64,000 nucleotides of DNA from Tausonia pullulans (lineage: Eukaryota > Basidiomycota > Tremellomycetes > Cystofilobasidiales > Mrakiaceae), in NCBI GenBank assembly GCA_951802195.1, contig OX637628.1, forward strand, positions 124,001 to 188,000, read 5' to 3'. The first letter of the stretch is position 1; each line of letters starts with the position of its first letter. The notes under the pieces are model-generated. The model saw only the letters and a list, made by a program, of their open reading frames with translations. It was not told where the DNA came from and did not search any database. This document shows, in pieces, positions 58,926 through 64,000 of the stretch. The position numbers and the translations under genes are program-made.

Positions 58926-60233
58926 ATGATCTGGCCATCAGCTCAACATATTATGCCCCTTGTGCACAAATTTGGCTCTCGCGAGGTGAGTACGCGCGGC
59001 CCCATCTTCCTCCAGAAGCGCTCTCATGCATCTGCCACTTCAGCGTCAAGCTCAACTTCTCACCCTGTTGTCCTGCAGGTAACCTCCTCCCAAGGTGCTT
59101 GGCCCCAGGCGGTCGTCTCCCTCGCCATCTTCGTCTCGCTTTTCGCCTTCACCCTCACTCTTCTCGTGGGAATCTTCGTCCTTCGTCGAACGCATGCGGA
59201 GCTATTCCACCGCTACAACGGCGACGACGGCCTCGAGTCCGGCGTTTCCTCCTGGCCGCCACCCATGCGAACAGTAGCAGCAGGAAGGAATGTAGCGACC
59301 GACAGAGTGCGCCCGCGCATCATCACCGGGGCCGGTGGCGCCTCCGTCTTCAACGTCGCCGGCGCTTCCGGAGCTACCGCCACCGAGAGCGCTGCCGGAC
59401 CTATATTGACTCCCAGTGCTGAAAATATCGGTGGGTTTTGGAGGGACTCGGACTCTGTGTCAATCTCGACCTTCTCGTCCGCAGGCGAGGAGAGCGCGCA
59501 TTCGTCGACCCTCACTCGAGTCCTCAGCTGGGGAAGGCTCGGCTGGAAGAAGAACCGGAGAACTTCTAAATCCAGCTATCGATCTACGACGGTCGTCTGG
59601 GATGAGGAGGTGAGTACACGGTTGCACTTCTTGTCTCTCTTGTCCTCCTCGGCCTGACGACTTTGCTTTCAAACGCCTCAACGCCAGCCCTGCGCCACGC
59701 CCTACCGTGGCCCTCAACCCTTCCCTTCGCTCCTCGCCGATCAAGAGTTCAATTTCCAGAGACAACAGCAGGAGAACATCCTTGACTACACTTCCAGTCT
59801 CGAGTTCGCCCCCGTCACGCTCTCCCACGTCGCCTGGCGCGCCCTATACGAGTTTCCGCAGCACGGGTATCTCCTCCCCTTGTACTCCTCCGCCTACTCG
59901 CCGCCGACGTCATCCCCTCACAGCCCACCAATCTCGTCAACGTCGTCGACGTTCTCTTCGGCTAGCACAAGCGGAGGCTTCCCTCATTACCGGCTCGCCA
60001 CTATCGAGGAAAGGCCCCTGGAGGGCTTCACTTCGCCGAGGCTGAGAATGCCCCCACCAAGGCTGAGAACGCCCCCGCCGACAGCGACAACGATGGCGAT
60101 GCATGAACGGAGGGAGAGAAGGCCTATGGTGGCGAGCTCCTTGCCGTCGTTCGAGGAAAACAGCATCTGCATGCGGAACTTAGGTGAGGAGGCTGAGGAG
60201 ACGGGGATAGTGCAGACTGGTAATCCGGAGTAA
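58926..60233 (+). CDS. Single-pass membrane protein, unknown function
   Basis: Two exons join at about 59610/59690. The protein has a short N-terminal region, one strong transmembrane segment (AVVSLAIFVSLFAFTLTLLV, about residues 63-86), then RRTHAELFHRYN and a Ser-rich cytoplasmic region with WGRLGWKKNRRTSKSSYRST. The second exon encodes FPSLLADQEFNFQRQQQENI, VAWRALYEFPQHGYLLPLY and a Ser/Pro-rich end with paired repeats (SPRLRMPPP, PRLRTPPP). This resembles mid1/Wsc-like small fungal membrane signalling proteins only in outline. I do not recognise the family. Confidence 0.65.
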
Positions 60234-60505
60234 TGCTCCCGGTCGCTGTATCGTTCTCGCAGCTTTGTTTCTTCCATTTGTCAAGTTTGATCCCTTGATC
60301 TTTCGATTCCAACTTCTATCACGAATGATGACATACGACATGAATGACGATTCCTAGTATTTGTGGCCTCTTTCTTGGTAGGCCCATTTGGGAACATAAG
60401 GATGCGATCTCGCGGATGAGTTGCAAGCGCGCAGCCAGCACATAAAGAACAGTAGATTGCCTGATAGAGTTGTCCGTTCTGACGTCCCTCGATGTCCTGT
60501 TCTGA

Positions 60506-62070
60506 TCACAGGTCCTCGCTCTTTGAATCTGACTCCTCCTCGAAGTCGTCATCACCGCCGGCCAGCTCCAGTCCGTCACTACCTGACCCGTCCTCCGAGT
60601 CCTCCTCATACTGCGAGTTCTCCCCATCAGGGTCCTCCTCATCGGAGAACCCCGATCTCAGCGATGTCTCTGAACCGGAGTGATTTGGGAAGGAGACCTC
60701 TTCCGCCTCTGCCTCCTCACCATCCATCATCGCCTCCGCGCCTATACAGCATCACATTGCCAACTCAATAAATCAGCCAACAAAGCACGTCTCCAGCTTA
60801 CAAGTAACGCACGGTAATCTGGTCGAGGCGAAGTATACGGGTACGCCTTGTCGCGGTGGTCCTCCTTGACCATCGCTTGGAGGCGGACTTTGCGTCGGGC
60901 GGCGTCGGCTGCGTGCGTGACGCGGGGGGAGTCAGTGCGGAGACAGCCAAGACGAGGGGGGGATGAAGGAATTTACCGGAAATGCGAACACCTGCGTTTA
61001 AAGGCGCGTTAATTTACGGAGCAAGGTCAGCGAGGCGAGACGGGGCAAGGAGTGAATCCCCTTACCTCGCTCAAACCCGTGCGCGAACGTCCGTTCGAAG
61101 GGCTCCGATGTGGCAGAAGCATCCGTGGAATGCCTCCGTGCGAGCGGCCTGGTCTTGACAGCTTTCCCGAGTCCGAGTTTGAGCGATCAACCCTGTGCGA
61201 TAAGAGACCGTTTCAAGAGGAGACACACTCTCACCCGACGGACCTGGGCTGAGCTTCTGTTCGTCCCCGCTGCTGCTGCTGCTGTCCTCGTCCTCAGGGA
61301 ACGGAAAGGCCCGTCGGGCTCGGCGGAAGAGAAAGGGGGAGATTGTCGGGCTTCTTTCACTCTCCTCACCATAACTTGAGATTGAGGCGGATGAGTAGAC
61401 GATGGCGGTCGCTGTTGAAGTTGTGTGAACGCGCCGATGGATGATCAGTGAGGACAAGGCACGTTGTCGACCGAGCGAGGACTCACGAACCAGCGCCTCG
61501 TGTGAAGTTGGCTCGAATTGACTGAGGATGTCAAAGCCGAGACCAGCGAGCGTCGGCGAAGGTGCTCGAGCCAGAGAAGGCACGCGAGAGAGCGCCGGCA
61601 TTTCGAGAATGAGATCGTTGCTGGTCTTGTAGAGCCGTTGAGCTGGGGATTGAGCAGGTGAGTCAGACGACGCACTTTGACACACGCAACAAGGAGAACA
61701 GACTAGAAGCAGTGATCAAGAGCTGGCAGATCGGCGCGCTGCTCGCAGCTCTCTCTTTCCCATGCTGGTGAGCAGATACAGCGAGTAGAGCAGGGTCCGG
61801 CGAATTGAGGGTGGTGTCGGGTCCAGAGTCGACGTCGTCCCCAGAGGAGAACGGTGAGAAGGCGAGTGCGTTGGGTGAACTGGGAGGTGAGGGGCAGTCG
61901 TCCTCGTCCTCGTTGTCAACGGCTAGGGTAGCATGCGGGGAAACAAGATCAGACTCGTGGTAGAAGATAAGGCGAAGAAGAGGAAGGGATGTACGCCAGC
62001 CTTCGGAGGCAGATAGGTTGACTGTAGGTGGAGGCAAAGAGCAGCTAATGGATGGTGGGCACGCAGACAT
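60506..62070 (-). CDS. Unknown multi-exon protein with acidic C-terminus
   Basis: Coding pieces with matching splice sites run from the ATG at 62068-62070 (MSACPPSISCSLPPPTVNLS) through VDNEDEDDCPSPPSSPNALA, RLYKTSNDLILEMPALSRVP, FLFRRARRAFPFPEDEDSSS, DASATSEPFERTFAHGFER and ARRKVRLQAMVKEDHRDKAY with PYTSPRPDY. The last exon is very acidic, with FSDEEDPDGENSQYEEDSED, and ends SDSKSEDL at 60506. Basic-then-acidic layout suggests a nuclear protein, but no domain was recognised. Exact exon borders are uncertain, especially around 60.75 and 61.7 kb. Confidence 0.55.
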
Positions 62071-62299
62071 TTGAGGTGGTGGTAAGAGAAAAGGGTAGCA
62101 AGAGCGGGGGAGACTCTGGCCAATTTGTTGTTGTTGACTGTTGTTGACTGTTGTTGACCGACGAGACGGCTAGCGATCAGCCAACAGGGGGAGGGGCGTG
62201 TGAAATGGGGGAAGAGCGCCCCTGTCTCTCAACCTTTCCGCGTCGAGCCGTAGTAAGCATAAAGCATTTATTCTACATTCCTCCCGCACACACAGATCA

Positions 62300-64000
62300 T
62301 CACGGGAAGGCCTGGGACATAGGGTTCTCAACGAGGACCTTGCGCTCGCTGGCGCTTGTGTTGGTACCTAGGCCGACCTGGCCGACACCGCGATGCGAGG
62401 GCGCCGCGAAGTACCAGTCCCGGACAGCAGCCTGAATCTGCTTGGCGGTGATCTCGCCAAAGCCAGCCATCATACCTCCGATGAAGGGGAGTACGACGTT
62501 GATGCCGAGGCAGGCGAGGCCGAGGAGGAGCCGGCGCCGCAAGGGAAGGGCGCCAGAGAAGAGCGCGAGCGTGAGTGACGGAGGGGTGAGCGAGGCCGTC
62601 GTGCTCGAGGTGAGGTAGGCGGCGATGGGGAGGTCCGGGGCAAGCGACGTCGACTGCTCGGGGGCGGCGACAACGGCGGTGCTCTCTTTCTCCTCATTCG
62701 CCTTAGGGTTCGGAGTGAACGAGTTAGAGCTCTCCTCCCGACGGGCTACAGAGGCAGGCGTCGTCGCATCGGAAACCTTCGCGGGCGTCGTTTGGAGTGT
62801 CGAGGTAGAGACAGTGACGTCCGACGAGACCTTGGGATCGACAGTCTAATGAAAAGTGAGGTCAGCGACGGTCCCTATCACGACCCGACTTTGGGCGCGC
62901 AATTCTCACCTCGACATTGACGCCGTTGATCTTCTCAATTCGGCTATCGGCCATCTTGCCGAGATCTGCCTGCCCCTGCTGGCCATCAACACCCGCCCAT
63001 GCCTTTTGCACCGCCTTCCACCTCTTCTCCTCCTCCCCCTCCCTCTCCGCCTCAACCCCCTTCCTCGCCAGCGCGAGCGTCGTTCCCTCGAGCCCCAACT
63101 CCGCCTCCACTTTGCCTGCCAATTTCCTCCTCTCAAGCCTCTTCTCCTCCTCCCATTCCTCCTTCACCTCCTTCTTTCCCTCCCTCTCCCGCTGCTTCCT
63201 CTCCTCTTCCCTCACCTTCTCCCATCCAGCGCGAAGCTTCTCTGCCTTTTCCCGAGCAATGTTATTCTCCTCCTTCCAGGCGAGTAGCTGGGCATCGTAA
63301 CCAGTCTTCCAGGCGTCGGGGTCTGACGCCTCGTGAATGTCCTGCTGGGGGGAACCGGAGGGCATCTGAGGGAGGGCGGCGTCTTTGGTAGGTGGGATCG
63401 AAGGGTTGGGGAAGGCAGCGTCGCCGATGGCAGGAATCTCGGAGGTGGGCTGGGGCGACTCTTTGCGAGCAGGAGGGGCAGGGGGGGTGAATGCGCCATG
63501 GAGGGCATTCTGAGAGAATAAAGACAGCAATCAGCGCCATCTTCAAAGAAAATTGATCAAGCGTGTCTAGCCACTCACTCCGAGGACATCGTCCGTCTCA
63601 ACCTCAACACGCTCCTGCTCAATCTCCTGAACAAGCTTCTCTTGCGCAGCGGCAGCGGACTTGCCGTTAGACTTGCCTCCGATGGGAATCTCAGCTAGAG
63701 CGTCACCGATATCGGCAGCAGCCTGGAGGAGAGCCTTGTTGTCCTCGGTCTCCTCGGTCGAGGAGGAAGAGACGTCCTTGCCGGCGGCCTGAGCAACCTG
63801 AAGAATTGGGAGGGGGTGGAAATGGTCAGTAGCCCGTCGAGCTCGAAATGATTGTGGATGAGAATGACGGACCTCCTCGGCGGCGGCGGCCTCAGTGCCT
63901 TCAGCGGCCGACTGAGTAAGGTTGACCTGCTCAGTCTCGGGGACGCCCTGGAAGAGGTCCGAGGCGGTGGTGGTGTTCTGTTCAAGGGACACAACGAGCA
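62300..64000 (-). CDS. MIM1/TOM13-like mitochondrial outer-membrane protein, long N-terminus, 5' end outside window
   Basis: The C-terminal part reads PLRRRLLLGLACLGINVVLP then FIGGMMAGFGEITAKQIQAA, close to the Mim1/Tom13 membrane segment (INxxLPFINGxMxGFGE). Mim1 inserts helical proteins into the mitochondrial outer membrane. After the helix are about 50 residues ending NPMSQAFP at the stop 62300. Unlike the roughly 110-residue yeast Mim1, this protein has at least 400 residues upstream: a highly charged coiled coil (EKLRAGWEKVREEERKQRER and following), and acidic stretches such as LVQEIEQERVEVETDDVLG and QAAGKDVSSSSTEETEDN. Exons visible are about 62300-62846, 62909-63510, 63581-63800 and 63872 to the window edge, so the start is not in view. 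Confidence 0.7.

Overview
The window is nuclear DNA from a fungus, most likely a GC-rich basidiomycete yeast of the Pucciniomycotina type (Rhodotorula/Sporobolomyces-like). The reasons are gene content (MED31, DPB4, TBP, SFP1-type split-finger factor, fungalysin, yeast-type amino-acid permease), dense short GT-AG introns with CTAAC-like branch sites in nearly every gene, CT-rich gene starts and closely packed genes on both strands. The genus assignment is inference; no species marker was read.

Layout, left to right. A DNA polymerase epsilon histone-fold subunit (DPB4, minus) and a peroxisomal adenine nucleotide carrier (ANT1, plus) diverge at about 0.9-1.5 kb. From 3.5 to 10.7 kb lies an accessory block: a decayed coding fragment, a non-LTR retrotransposon (LINE) with an intact 1224-codon ORF2 and the zinc-knuckle end of ORF1, a truncated second copy of its 3' end, two copies of a short element that shares only the LINE's 3' tail, and two tRNA-like genes (Gly-UCC and intron-bearing Cys-GCA). 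MED31 (minus) and an alpha/beta-hydrolase-fold protein lacking its catalytic residues (plus) share a short divergent promoter at 12.1-12.3 kb. An amino-acid permease, ORC5 and a fungal-specific transcription-factor-domain protein follow on the plus strand to 23.6 kb. On the minus strand come a predicted mitochondrial charged protein, an SFP1-like zinc-finger factor with a 1.1-kb intron, a DNAJC17/CWC23 splicing J-protein and a small Cys-rich protein. From 35 kb there are TBP, an unrecognised minus-strand gene, an STK32/YANK kinase, ribosomal protein eS10, a secreted M36 fungalysin (minus), mitochondrial EF-G, a DMT-type transporter, a HAD phosphatase (minus) with a broken partial copy of itself next door, a single-pass membrane protein, an unknown acidic protein (minus), and at the right edge a MIM1/TOM13-like mitochondrial outer-membrane protein that runs off the window.

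The genes are mostly unrelated housekeeping functions: transcription (TBP, MED31, SFP1), replication (DPB4, ORC5), mitochondrial and peroxisomal biology (MEF1, MIM1-like, ANT1), splicing and nutrient uptake. There is no operon-like logic. The most unusual part is the retroelement block, where elements of one tail family are stacked head-to-tail on the upstream side of one tRNA gene and a further copy sits upstream of a second tRNA gene. Exon borders were deduced by eye from splice sites and family conservation; gene ends are firmer than internal borders.
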